17,095 bases of DNA from Chloroflexota bacterium (lineage in GTDB: Bacteria; Chloroflexota; Anaerolineae; UBA4142): contig JAMCRS010000380.1 in assembly GCA_023380675.1 (NCBI GenBank), positions 1 through 17,095 of the forward strand. The letters run 5' to 3'. Positions 1 through 8,041 of the stretch are shown here, piece by piece. The translations under genes and the position numbers were made by a program. The notes under the pieces were generated by a model, which had not been told where the DNA came from, did not search any database, and saw only the letters and a program-made list of their open reading frames with translations. Within the stretch, counting starts at the first letter, position 1. Every line of letters starts with the position of its first letter.

Positions 1-1286
1 GCTTGTGCCGCAATGCCGTGGTCGAGGAGCGAGCGCGCCCAGGCGATATTCAGCGACCGGCGCTGCTCGGCGAGGCGCTCCGGCGTAAATAGGGGGCCGG
101 CTCCATCGGGTGCGAGAGCCTGTGCCTTGTCGTAATAGTCCGCCGCGTCGGCAAAGTCGAGCCGGGTTTGCGCGTCGAGGCCGAGGTAAAAGTCGTCTTC
201 GGCCAATTGCTTTCTGGCGTTGGTGTCGTCAGATGCCAGCGCCTGCCACTGTGCGGCCGCCAGCAGCACGTACGCCGGCCGGCGTGGTCCGGCCGCGGGG
301 CCGGCGCGTGATTCGTACAAGGAAGCAAGCGCCTGGCGCGCCCCTAGTTGATTCGGATCGAGCCGGACGGCGGCCTCGAGTTCTGCCACCGCCTGTGCGT
401 AGAAACTGTCGCTCCTTTTTGAATCGACCAACTCAAGTTGGCGCAGCAAGCCGCCCAGCGCCGCGTGCGCGTTTGGGTCGTTCGGATTCTGCTGCGCCGC
501 GGTTCGCTTGGCGTTGAGATCGTCCCAGACCGAGGGGCGAAGGAACGTCAGCGACGGATTGGCCGGCGGTTCTTTGTTGGTAAAATGCCAGGTCACGCTC
601 GTTCCGTCGAAATCGGGATCCGCCGGGTCGAATGAGACGATCTGATCGAGAGTCGTCGCCTTTGGGAATCGCAGCGTCACACGCGCGCTCCCGATGCTGC
701 CTTTCCAATTCGTCGCCGGCAAGAGGCCGTAGGTAAAGCGCGGCATGATGCCGTCGCCGAGGTCCTGCGTAAAGTCAAATCGAACAGTCTTTTTTTCGTC
801 GGCTGCAAGCGAGAGGGTGAACGTATACCAGTCCACCGCCCGAACCGAGCTGCCGATGCGAATGTCGGTGTGCGCGGGATTGAGCGTCCGAACCTTCTGT
901 CCGTCGATGGTCACGGCAAAGTTGGAGAGCTGTGCGGGATCGAAGGAGTACGGGTCGCCGGCCCAGGTTGGAAAACCGACCGGCAGCTGCATGTCGTTCA
1001 GAGTGTCGGTGTTGTGGATCTTGAACGTCGAATTGCCTGAAAGCAGGGTATGCCCGTCGCTTTCGCTGATACCGGCGTCGAACGTAAGGGCGACGAGCTC
1101 GAACGGGGTGTCACGCTGAACAGGAGCAAGGGCGATCGGAACGATCACCGTCGCCGGCGTCTGCGCGAGAGCGGCGGGCGCGCCGAACCAGGAAAGTGCC
1201 AGCATCAAGGCGACGGCGCCGCCGACGAGGGTCAGCCAACGAGCGCCGGAATTCTGGAAAGGACGATATGTGAAACGGCTGGTCAA
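1..1286 (-). CDS. Secreted TPR-containing protein, 3' end beyond window
   Basis: This frame stays open from a TTG at 1286 to the left edge (428 codons seen, no stop), so the gene is partial. The N-terminus is a clear Sec signal peptide: basic residues, a hydrophobic stretch at about residues 18-36, and a likely cleavage after APAALA (residue 41). Residues 45-250 look like a beta-rich extracytoplasmic domain that I cannot assign firmly; it loosely recalls DUF4424-type domains. From about residue 255 the protein is helical with TPR-like repeats, for example AVAELEAAVRLDPNQLGARQ (299-318) and a second around FADAADYYDKAQALAPD (378-394). The TTG start is chosen because it precedes the whole signal peptide and lies 15 bases after the kinase stop; the upstream GAG is only a weak ribosome site. 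It is the last visible gene of the cyclase-patatin-kinase operon. An exported scaffold or sensor role is inference. Confidence 0.8.
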   Translation of the reverse strand, partial: MTSRFTYRPFQNSGARWLTLVGGAVALMLALSWFGAPAALAQTPATVIVPIALAPVQRDTPFELVALTFDAGISESDGHTLLSGNSTFKIHNTDTLNDMQLPVGFPTWAGDPYSFDPAQLSNFAVTIDGQKVRTLNPAHTDIRIGSSVRAVDWYTFTLSLAADEKKTVRFDFTQDLGDGIMPRFTYGLLPATNWKGSIGSARVTLRFPKATTLDQIVSFDPADPDFDGTSVTWHFTNKEPPANPSLTFLRPSVWDDLNAKRTAAQQNPNDPNAHAALGGLLRQLELVDSKRSDSFYAQAVAELEAAVRLDPNQLGARQALASLYESRAGPAAGPRRPAYVLLAAAQWQALASDDTNARKQLAEDDFYLGLDAQTRLDFADAADYYDKAQALAPDGAGPLFTPERLAEQRRSLNIAWARSLLDHGIAAQ

Positions 1287-1301
1287 TCGATACTCAAAGC
1301 G

Positions 1302-2588
1302 TCAGGGTCGCGGAGAATCCGGCCGCGCCGCGGGTTCGCCGCCGATGCTCTTTAGCCTGGACTCGTCCAGCTTGAGCGTCAGGGTGACCGTGGTTCCCTT
1401 GCCGGAATTGGATTCGATGTCGAGCGCAGCGTTCGCGAGTTCGGCGCGTTCCTTCATGTTGAGCAGTCCGAGATGGCCGCGCGCGGCGTAGGCTTCCTCC
1501 ACCTCTGAGAGCTCGAAGCCGCGTCCATCGTCCTGGACTGTGATCACGACCCGATTGTGTGCCCTCCGTAGCGAAATCCAGACGTTCTTCGCCTGAGCGT
1601 GTTTCTCGACGTTGACGACGGCCTCTTGAACGATGGAAAATAGGGCGGCTTCCACCTTGGAGGGAAAGCGCCCAGTGAAGAAATCCGTGTCCAGGTGGAA
1701 CTGGAGGTCCCGCATCTCACTCTGGCGTTCGACGTACGCCTGGAGCGCTGCGGCGAGTCCCTGGGTCTCCAGCGCAACCGGCCGAAGGTCGAACAACATT
1801 CCGCGCACCTGCCGCAAGGCCAGGTTCGCCTGGCGCTCCAGCTCGGCGAGCTCTGCTTCCACGCGGGACGGATCACGGTGCAAGACCTGCCGGAAGAACC
1901 TCAAGCTCATGATGATTGCCGCGAGGATCTGCGAAGGTCCGTCGTGGAGCTCGCGCGCCAGCTCTCGGCGGACCTGCTCTTCGACGGCAAGTATGCGGTC
2001 GCGTTCGGCGACCACCTGTTGATAGAGGCGCGCGTTGTCGATGACGACGGCGGACTGTGAGGCGAATGCCATTAGCAGTTCCTGATCGTCGGTATTGAAG
2101 CGCTCTCCGGATTTCTTGTTGATGACTTCGAGAACCCCGATGGCGTCGTTCTTGTGGATGAGCGGCGCGGCGATGAGCGAATAGGTGCGATAATGCAGCG
2201 TCTCCCCGATCGCACTGAGATGCCGTTGGTCGGCTTCGGCGTCCTGGACCGTCGCGGGTTTGCGTTGGGTAAAGACCCAGCCGGCGAGTCCCTGGTCCAT
2301 GCGGATCCGTTTCCCCAGTAAGGCTTTGCCGCTGCCGCCCTGGACGACCTCGAATACTAATTCGTTCGTCTGGGGATCGTGCAGGAGCAGCGAGCCGGCG
2401 TCGGCCTTCATGACGTCGACCGCGCTGGAGAGGATGAGTGCGAGCAAGCGGTCCAGCCTGAGTTCGGTCGTCAGCGTGGTCGCGATTTCCTGCAGCGCTT
2501 CCAGGGCGGCGATACGCTGATCGCGGTAAGCGATCCGGGTCTCGAGCTCCTGGATAGTGGGTTCGCGGCGGATGCTATCTTGCGCCAT
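1302..2588 (-). CDS. GAF-domain sensor histidine kinase (NarL-partner type, HisKA_3)
   Basis: A 428-aa cytoplasmic histidine kinase with no membrane segment. A short coiled coil (about residues 10-35) leads into a GAF domain (about 45-190). The dimerisation/phosphoacceptor region contains ARELHDGPSQ, with the likely phosphorylated histidine at 215, which is the HisKA_3 signature of NarX/DegS/LiaS kinases that pair with LuxR-type regulators. The ATPase domain shows the N box QEAVVNVEKHA (321-331), G1 DDGRGF (353-358), G2 GHLGLLNMKERA (371-382) and GKGTT (396-400), so it looks active. No response regulator is visible in the window; it must be encoded elsewhere or beyond the left edge. The ATG at 2588 has an in-frame stop three codons upstream and no clear Shine-Dalgarno. 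It lies 63 bases after the patatin stop, in the same direction, so co-transcription is likely. The GAF ligand is unknown. Confidence 0.93.
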   Translation of the reverse strand: MAQDSIRREPTIQELETRIAYRDQRIAALEALQEIATTLTTELRLDRLLALILSSAVDVMKADAGSLLLHDPQTNELVFEVVQGGSGKALLGKRIRMDQGLAGWVFTQRKPATVQDAEADQRHLSAIGETLHYRTYSLIAAPLIHKNDAIGVLEVINKKSGERFNTDDQELLMAFASQSAVVIDNARLYQQVVAERDRILAVEEQVRRELARELHDGPSQILAAIIMSLRFFRQVLHRDPSRVEAELAELERQANLALRQVRGMLFDLRPVALETQGLAAALQAYVERQSEMRDLQFHLDTDFFTGRFPSKVEAALFSIVQEAVVNVEKHAQAKNVWISLRRAHNRVVITVQDDGRGFELSEVEEAYAARGHLGLLNMKERAELANAALDIESNSGKGTTVTLTLKLDESRLKSIGGEPAARPDSPRP

Positions 2589-2651
2589 GATTGTTCAGTC
2601 GCGGCCGCGCGCTTGTCGAGGGCGGAAGGTTGTTGCATTCATGCAGGGGAC

Positions 2652-4331
2652 TCAGAGGGCGCGGAGCGGCTGGCGCGGATGCGGGGCGAGCAGTTGTTTG
2701 ATGGCGGGAATCTGCGCGCGCGCGGCCTCCTCACCGCGCTGAATCAGTTCCCGCACCTTTTCGTACTCGAGCGTGCCGTAGCGTGCGATGTCTGGCTGGA
2801 TCAAGACGTCGACCGGTCCCATGCGGGACCGGATGATCTCACTCTCCATGATCTCCATCGCGCCCATCAGAATTCCGACGACGTTGGGGAGCCGTCCCTC
2901 ACGCCGCAATTCCCGGCGGTGAATGCGCTCTTCGAGGCTCGGAATGACGTTGCTCGCCAGGATGATGCTGTTCCCCTTGTCGGCCAGCAGTTGGGTTGGC
3001 ACGGGGTTTACCGAACCCCCGTCGATGAGAAAGCGCCCCGAAACGTAGGCCGGCTCCAGAATTCCGATGACGCTCATGCTGGCGCGCACCGCCTCCGCCA
3101 CCGGCCCCCGATCGAACACCACTTCTTCTCCCGAGATCAAGTCGGTAGCGACAATATACAATGGGATGTTCAAATCGTCAAAAGTCTTGTCCGCCAGCCA
3201 CTTGCGGAAATAGCTGAGAACCTTGTTACCCTTGATGAGCCCCGAGTGCGGCGGCACCCGAATATCCCAGTAGCGAAAGCCGGTAAAGAAATTGTACTGT
3301 CGCTGGACGTTGATCGCAAATTCGATCAACTCTGGCACGGAACGGCCGGCGGCGTACATCGATCCAAAGACCGCGCCCGCGCTGGTCCCCGCGATCATGT
3401 CGACCGGGATGTTTTCTTCCTGGAGAACTTTGAGCACTCCGATGTGCGCAAACCCGCGTGCATTGCCGCTGGAAAGCGCGAGCCCGACGAGCCGCTGCGC
3501 AATGCGGCGTGCGATGCGACGCACCGAGGTTTCGCTCGAATCGCCGCGCCAGAGCCGCTTGGCCGCAATGTGCCGCGTCCAAGCCTGCTCCTCGGCACCG
3601 ATTTGCACGGTGATATCGGACAACTCCATCGCTTTGAGCGTCAGAGGGGTTTCGTACGGCGCGATGCAGAGCAGTACCCAGTAGTACTGTTCGACCAGGC
3701 TGCTGAGGCGCTCCGGCAGTTCTTCCGGCCCGAAGGAATGCTCGTCGCGCACGAGCACCAGTTTGTCCTGTGCGAGCGCTGACGGATGAAGTGTCACGTT
3801 CGCGAGACCGCCCAGGTCGAACAGGCAGACGGTTTCGCCGGTCACCTGGGCCAGATAGCGCGCCAGGGTGGGAAGGGGACTGCCCATGGCTGCAATGACG
3901 TTGAGCTGCTCCCGCTCCTCGCGGTCCCGATTCGATCGCCCCAATCGCCGGCCGAGCTCGCGAGTCATGAGCACGGCGATACTCGAGTGCAGGCTCAACA
4001 GGTCTTTCAAGTCGTCTCGATAGAGCACGAGCAGGTCGGCGTCGATGACGACCTGAGCCGTGGCGGACCTCCGCTCGTCGAGCAAGAGCGCCATCTCGCC
4101 GAAAAAGTTGCCCGGCCCGACGTAGGCGAGCACCTTTTCTCTCCCGCCGTTTGAGGTGACGATCTTGACCTGTCCGCTTTCGAGGATGTACATACAATCC
4201 CCGGTCTCGCCTTCGGAGAAAACGGTCGCGCCCTTGTGGTAGTGCTCGCGTTGAAGACGCCGGGAGATGGCGTCGAGGACATCTTCTTCCAGGTCGCTAA
4301 AAAATGGAATCTTGCGAAGGTTGTGTGCCAT
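2652..4331 (-). CDS. Patatin-like phospholipase with N-terminal cyclic-nucleotide-binding domain
   Basis: Numbering below counts from a TTG two codons upstream; I prefer the ATG at 4331 (559 aa). Residues 10-130 form a Crp-type cyclic-nucleotide-binding domain whose phosphate-binding cassette reads FGEMALLLDERRSATA (79-94). Residues 286-460 are a patatin serine-hydrolase domain of the RssA/NTE type: oxyanion loop SSGNARGFAHIGVL (289-302), nucleophile elbow GTSAG with Ser319, and the catalytic-dyad DGG with Asp439. The family hydrolyses acyl esters of phospholipids or lysophospholipids. The 145-aa linker (about 142-285) resembles a MinD/ParA-like fold without a P-loop (see findings). No signal peptide is seen. 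The gene begins 26 bases after the cyclase stop, and no clear Shine-Dalgarno is seen. Neighbourhood suggests that the cyclic nucleotide made upstream controls this lipase; that is inference. Confidence 0.93.
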   Translation of the reverse strand: MAHNLRKIPFFSDLEEDVLDAISRRLQREHYHKGATVFSEGETGDCMYILESGQVKIVTSNGGREKVLAYVGPGNFFGEMALLLDERRSATAQVVIDADLLVLYRDDLKDLLSLHSSIAVLMTRELGRRLGRSNRDREEREQLNVIAAMGSPLPTLARYLAQVTGETVCLFDLGGLANVTLHPSALAQDKLVLVRDEHSFGPEELPERLSSLVEQYYWVLLCIAPYETPLTLKAMELSDITVQIGAEEQAWTRHIAAKRLWRGDSSETSVRRIARRIAQRLVGLALSSGNARGFAHIGVLKVLQEENIPVDMIAGTSAGAVFGSMYAAGRSVPELIEFAINVQRQYNFFTGFRYWDIRVPPHSGLIKGNKVLSYFRKWLADKTFDDLNIPLYIVATDLISGEEVVFDRGPVAEAVRASMSVIGILEPAYVSGRFLIDGGSVNPVPTQLLADKGNSIILASNVIPSLEERIHRRELRREGRLPNVVGILMGAMEIMESEIIRSRMGPVDVLIQPDIARYGTLEYEKVRELIQRGEEAARAQIPAIKQLLAPHPRQPLRAL

Positions 4332-4357
4332 TGGCAAAGCGGATCTGCGGCGGTGCG

Positions 4358-7300
4358 CTATGGACTGCCCGGGTCGCCAGTTTCGACGGCGGGAGCGCCC
4401 AGACGGTCGAGCTCGCTCTTCGTCTGTGCGATCTCGGCCTGTGCTCCCAGGCGCTCGAACGTTTCGAGAGCTTGCTCCAGGTTGACACGAGCCTGTCGCA
4501 GCTGCCTGCGATCGCGCTCGATCAGCGCCAACTGGAACTGGGACTTGGCAAGCTCGGATGGGTTCTTGAGATCGGCCTGAACGGATAGAGCGTGCTGCAG
4601 GTAGGCGTCGGCCGCATCGAGATCGCCGCGCGCCCGGGCGATCTTGGCGAGAGTCCGCGTCGACTGCGCCTCGATCAATGGACTGCCGATCTCGGACGCC
4701 AACGTCACCGCCTGTTGCGCCGAATCGGCTGCCCGATCGAATGACTCGAGTCCGAAGCGGGCCTCGGCCAGAAGCGAGTGCGCCTCCGCCAATTCTTCCC
4801 GCGAGCCCATTTCGACCGCGACGCTTTGACTCCGCGTAAGGCCCGTCTCCGCCTCAGCGTAGTTGTGCCCCGCGATGCGGACCGCGGCGAGATTATTGAG
4901 CGCCAGACAGATCAAATTGCCGTTCTTTATCTTCTCCGCAATTTCGAGCGCCCTTTGACAGTACTGCAAAGCCCGCGCGGCCTCTCCCTTTTCGAGAAAG
5001 AGGAAGCCGATATTGCTGTTCAACCGCGAAATTCCGCCGATGTCGCCGATCCGAGTCTTGATTTCGAGCGCCTGCTCGAAATGATGCAGGGCGCGGTCCC
5101 AATCGCATTGCTCGCCGGCGATCGCGCCCAGGCTGGTATGGGACTGGGACACACCGAACGTATCGCCGATCATTTCTCTTAGTCGCAGCCCCTTTTCGCC
5201 ATACGCCACCGCATTCGCCCAATCGCCGCGGCGAGTATAGAGCGCGACCAATCCGGCGTATGCCGACGCGGTCTCGCCGTAATGGTCGGTGTTTTCGATC
5301 AGTTCGAGACTGCGCATCCGCCATTGATAGGCCTGGTCGAATTGGCCGCGCCGGTAGCATACCCAGCCGATATCGTTCAAGATGCGCGCGCGTTCCTCGG
5401 TGTGCGCCGCAGACGGCTCGCGGTCGAGCTCGGCGATCGAATCGTCCAGCCATCGCTGCGCGTCGGCATATTCGCCGCGTCGCTCGTATACCCGGCCGAT
5501 CCGCCGCATGAGCTCGGCGAGCTGATGCGCCGGCTGAACCGCCGAAGTCCGCGTCAGCTCCAGCGCTGTGCGGTACGAGTCGATCGCACCCGTATAGTCC
5601 GCGACCAGATTCTGAACGGAACCCAACCCGGAATAGGTCTGGATGCGCTGGTCGACCGTCGCATTCGTCTTGAACAGGAATTCGGAAGCCTGCCGATAAT
5701 AGCGCAGGGCCTCGTCGTTGGCAAATCGGTCGGCGGCGCGCTCGCCGGCGCGAATGACGTATGGCAGCGCCCGCGCATAGTCTGTGCTCTCGGCGTAGTG
5801 AAACGCAAGCCGTTCGACGTTGTCGGCGATCCGTTCGCGAAATACCGCTTCGATCCCCGCCGCGATCTTGTAGTGCAGTCGTTCCCGACGACGCGCCAAC
5901 AGGGAGTTGTAGACTGTTTCCTGGATCAGCACGTGATGAAAGCGCAGGTCCCAATCAGGCGCCGGCCGCCGATCGATCAATTCGCGCTCTTCGAGCTCGC
6001 GGACATCTTCTTCCGCGTCGAACGAGCCGTCCAGCACTGTGGCGAGGAGCCGCGACGACAGGTCGCGGCCGATCACCGCGGCGCATTGGATCACTTGACG
6101 CGTCCGCTCGCTCAGGTGATCGACGCGTGCCATAATGAGACCCTGCAGCGTGCTGGGCACTTGCAGCGCCGTCAGGTCGGCTTCCGGGTCGACTTGCCAG
6201 CGGTCGCCGCTGCGCTGGATGACCGCGCGGTCGATGAGCATACGGATGATCTCTTCCAGGTAGAACGGGTTCCCTTCCGCGCGCGCAGGGATCATCTGCT
6301 TGAGCGACTCGGGCAACTCGGTCCGGGTCAGGAGGCGGTCGAGAAGCGCCGTGCTGTCTGCTTGAGAAAGCGGTGTGAGCGGGAGGTGCAGCCAGTGGTC
6401 CGAGTACGACTCGGCGCAGAGCCGCTGCACTTGCTGCACGCCATCTCCATCCGGACGCGAAATACAGTAGACCAAAATGGGGCTCTGTTCGACGGCGCCG
6501 AGAATGAACGTGAGGAGGTCGAGCGAAAGGGGGTCGATCCAGTGAATGTCCTCGAAGACCAGGACGAGCGCCTGTCCGCGCGCCTTGGCGACCAGGAGGT
6601 CACGAATCGCGAGAAATGTCTGCTGCTGCAGTTGGGCGGGAGCGAGATGCCGGATACGCGCTGCCAGGTCCTCCTGTTCCACGCGCAGCGAAAACAGGTG
6701 CTCGACGTACGGCAGGATGTCGAACGTCGAGGACGAATCCAGGATGCTTTTCGTGGTTCGCTCGATCTTGTCGCGCACGACTCCATCCGGGTCGCCGTCC
6801 TCAACGGCGAAGAGACTTTTCAAGAGCTGCAAAAACACGCCGTAGGCCGGCTGACCGTACGAAAGGCACGCGCCTTCGAGTACGGCGGCTCGCCCGTCGG
6901 AGAGATGGCGCTTGACCTCCGCGGTGAGCCGCGATTTGCCGATGCCGGCGTTGCCCGTAACCAGAACGATCTGCCCGCGACCGTGCTCGAGCAGCTCGTC
7001 CGCCGCGCGTTCCAGGCGGGCGAGCTCCTGGGCGCGGCCGACCATCGGCGCGACGAGGCCGGGAATGCCGCGAACGCGCCCCGCGAGCCGGCGCGGCGCG
7101 AGCACTTCATAGATCTCGATCGGTTCGAGCCGGTTCTTGACACGTATCGACCCCAATTCCTGGAATTCAAATAGCGGATGGGTCTGGTCGAAAACGGCCC
7201 GGCTGACCAGGATCGTCCCTGGTTCGGCGACGCCCTGCAGTCGGGACGCGACGTTCACGCTGTCGCCCAACGCGGTATAATCCATCGAATAGTCCGAGCC

Positions 7301-7924
7301 GACCCGCCCGACGACGACGGTTCCAGAATTCAGGCCGATGCGAACTTTGAGTGTGATGCCCAGTCGGTCCTCCAGGTCCTGGTTCACCCGCCGAAGAGCG
7401 TCTTGCATTCCCAGGGCCGCGCGCACCGCCCGCGCGGGGTCGTCTTCGTGAGCGATCGGCGCGCCAAAGAGCGACATCATGCCGTCGCCCATCCACTTGT
7501 CCACCCAGCCTTCGTGGCGGTAGATCTCCTGGTTGAACGTATCGTGGAGGCGGTCGACAAAGTCGTAGACTTGCTCGGGGTCGAGTGTTTCGGAGATGGC
7601 GGTGAAACCGCTGATGTCGGAGAAGAGGATCGTTACGGTGCGCCGCTCGCCCTCGATCTCCCTGCCGGCGCGCTCGATCTTTTCGGCCAGGGAGGACGGG
7701 AGGGAAACGGCCGGGCGGGCCGGCAGCGCCGGCTCCGGCGACGAGCCCCGGGACTCGGTCGACGCGGGGTCGAAGCGTGTGCCGCAGTTGCCGCAAAAGC
7801 GAAAATTGCCTGGATTGCGGAAACCGCAGTTCCGGCAGACCCGGGCGATTGGCATCGCGCACCGGCCGCAGACGTTCGCGCCGCTGGGGTTCTCAAAGCC
7901 GCACTCGGAGCACCGGGTTGCCAT
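4358..7924 (-). CDS. Class III adenylate/guanylate cyclase with zinc ribbons, AAA ATPase and TPR repeats
   Basis: A 1188-aa multidomain signalling protein. Two CxxC...CxxC zinc ribbons occupy residues 5-22 and 30-47. A class III cyclase domain follows (about 93-275) with all expected catalytic residues: metal aspartates Asp103 (FSDISGFT) and Asp147 (MGDG), purine-selecting Lys143 and Thr217, and transition-state Asn224 and Arg228 (VNVASR). Thr at the second purine position marks subclass IIIb and favours ATP, giving cAMP. An AAA/STAND-type ATPase comes next, with Walker A GNAGIGKS (324-331) and a Walker B region LVLVFEDIHWID (453-464). From about residue 750 to the C-terminus the sequence is a long series of TPR repeats. 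This layout is common in Chloroflexota, Cyanobacteria and Actinobacteria. It is the first gene of the minus-strand operon, with a TATAAT promoter about 30 bases upstream. The activating signal is not readable. Confidence 0.95.
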   Translation of the reverse strand: MATRCSECGFENPSGANVCGRCAMPIARVCRNCGFRNPGNFRFCGNCGTRFDPASTESRGSSPEPALPARPAVSLPSSLAEKIERAGREIEGERRTVTILFSDISGFTAISETLDPEQVYDFVDRLHDTFNQEIYRHEGWVDKWMGDGMMSLFGAPIAHEDDPARAVRAALGMQDALRRVNQDLEDRLGITLKVRIGLNSGTVVVGRVGSDYSMDYTALGDSVNVASRLQGVAEPGTILVSRAVFDQTHPLFEFQELGSIRVKNRLEPIEIYEVLAPRRLAGRVRGIPGLVAPMVGRAQELARLERAADELLEHGRGQIVLVTGNAGIGKSRLTAEVKRHLSDGRAAVLEGACLSYGQPAYGVFLQLLKSLFAVEDGDPDGVVRDKIERTTKSILDSSSTFDILPYVEHLFSLRVEQEDLAARIRHLAPAQLQQQTFLAIRDLLVAKARGQALVLVFEDIHWIDPLSLDLLTFILGAVEQSPILVYCISRPDGDGVQQVQRLCAESYSDHWLHLPLTPLSQADSTALLDRLLTRTELPESLKQMIPARAEGNPFYLEEIIRMLIDRAVIQRSGDRWQVDPEADLTALQVPSTLQGLIMARVDHLSERTRQVIQCAAVIGRDLSSRLLATVLDGSFDAEEDVRELEERELIDRRPAPDWDLRFHHVLIQETVYNSLLARRRERLHYKIAAGIEAVFRERIADNVERLAFHYAESTDYARALPYVIRAGERAADRFANDEALRYYRQASEFLFKTNATVDQRIQTYSGLGSVQNLVADYTGAIDSYRTALELTRTSAVQPAHQLAELMRRIGRVYERRGEYADAQRWLDDSIAELDREPSAAHTEERARILNDIGWVCYRRGQFDQAYQWRMRSLELIENTDHYGETASAYAGLVALYTRRGDWANAVAYGEKGLRLREMIGDTFGVSQSHTSLGAIAGEQCDWDRALHHFEQALEIKTRIGDIGGISRLNSNIGFLFLEKGEAARALQYCQRALEIAEKIKNGNLICLALNNLAAVRIAGHNYAEAETGLTRSQSVAVEMGSREELAEAHSLLAEARFGLESFDRAADSAQQAVTLASEIGSPLIEAQSTRTLAKIARARGDLDAADAYLQHALSVQADLKNPSELAKSQFQLALIERDRRQLRQARVNLEQALETFERLGAQAEIAQTKSELDRLGAPAVETGDPGSP

Positions 7925-7953
7925 AGATAACTTTCGAGCCTAAAGTACCGGGA

Positions 7954-7983
7954 ATTATACTACGACCGATAACAAAAAGGCAA
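7954..7983 (-). promoter_or_regulatory. Sigma-70-type promoter of the cyclase operon
   Basis: On the minus strand a perfect TATAAT (7954-7959) is preceded, across 18 bases, by TTGCCT (7978-7983). Transcription would start near 7947, giving a leader of about 22 bases before the cyclase ATG. The -35 lies in the distal stem arm and T-tract of the upstream gene's terminator. Confidence 0.65.
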
Positions 7984-8004
7984 CTCGGTTCGTACCGAGT
8001 TGCC
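7971..8004 (-). terminator. Rho-independent terminator of the riboswitch-controlled gene
   Basis: An 11-bp perfect stem (7979-7989 with 7994-8004), closed by a 4-base loop, is followed on the minus strand by TTTTTGTT (7971-7978). It lies 37 bases beyond the stop of the small secreted protein gene. The T-run exists only on the minus-strand side, so it terminates that transcript. Confidence 0.88.
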
Positions 8005-8041
8005 AGAAGGTCGAAAACGAGCGCTCGAAAAATGCGCGACG

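Noticed and set aside
2379..3782. A 467-codon open frame on the plus strand opposite the patatin and kinase genes
   Set aside because: It crosses the boundary of two well-supported minus-strand genes and its translation is arginine/histidine-rich without motifs.
5282..7174. A 630-codon open frame on the plus strand opposite the cyclase
   Set aside because: It is wholly antisense to a protein with clear cyclase, AAA and TPR motifs, and shows no recognisable domain or ribosome site; it is a shadow of GC-rich codon use.
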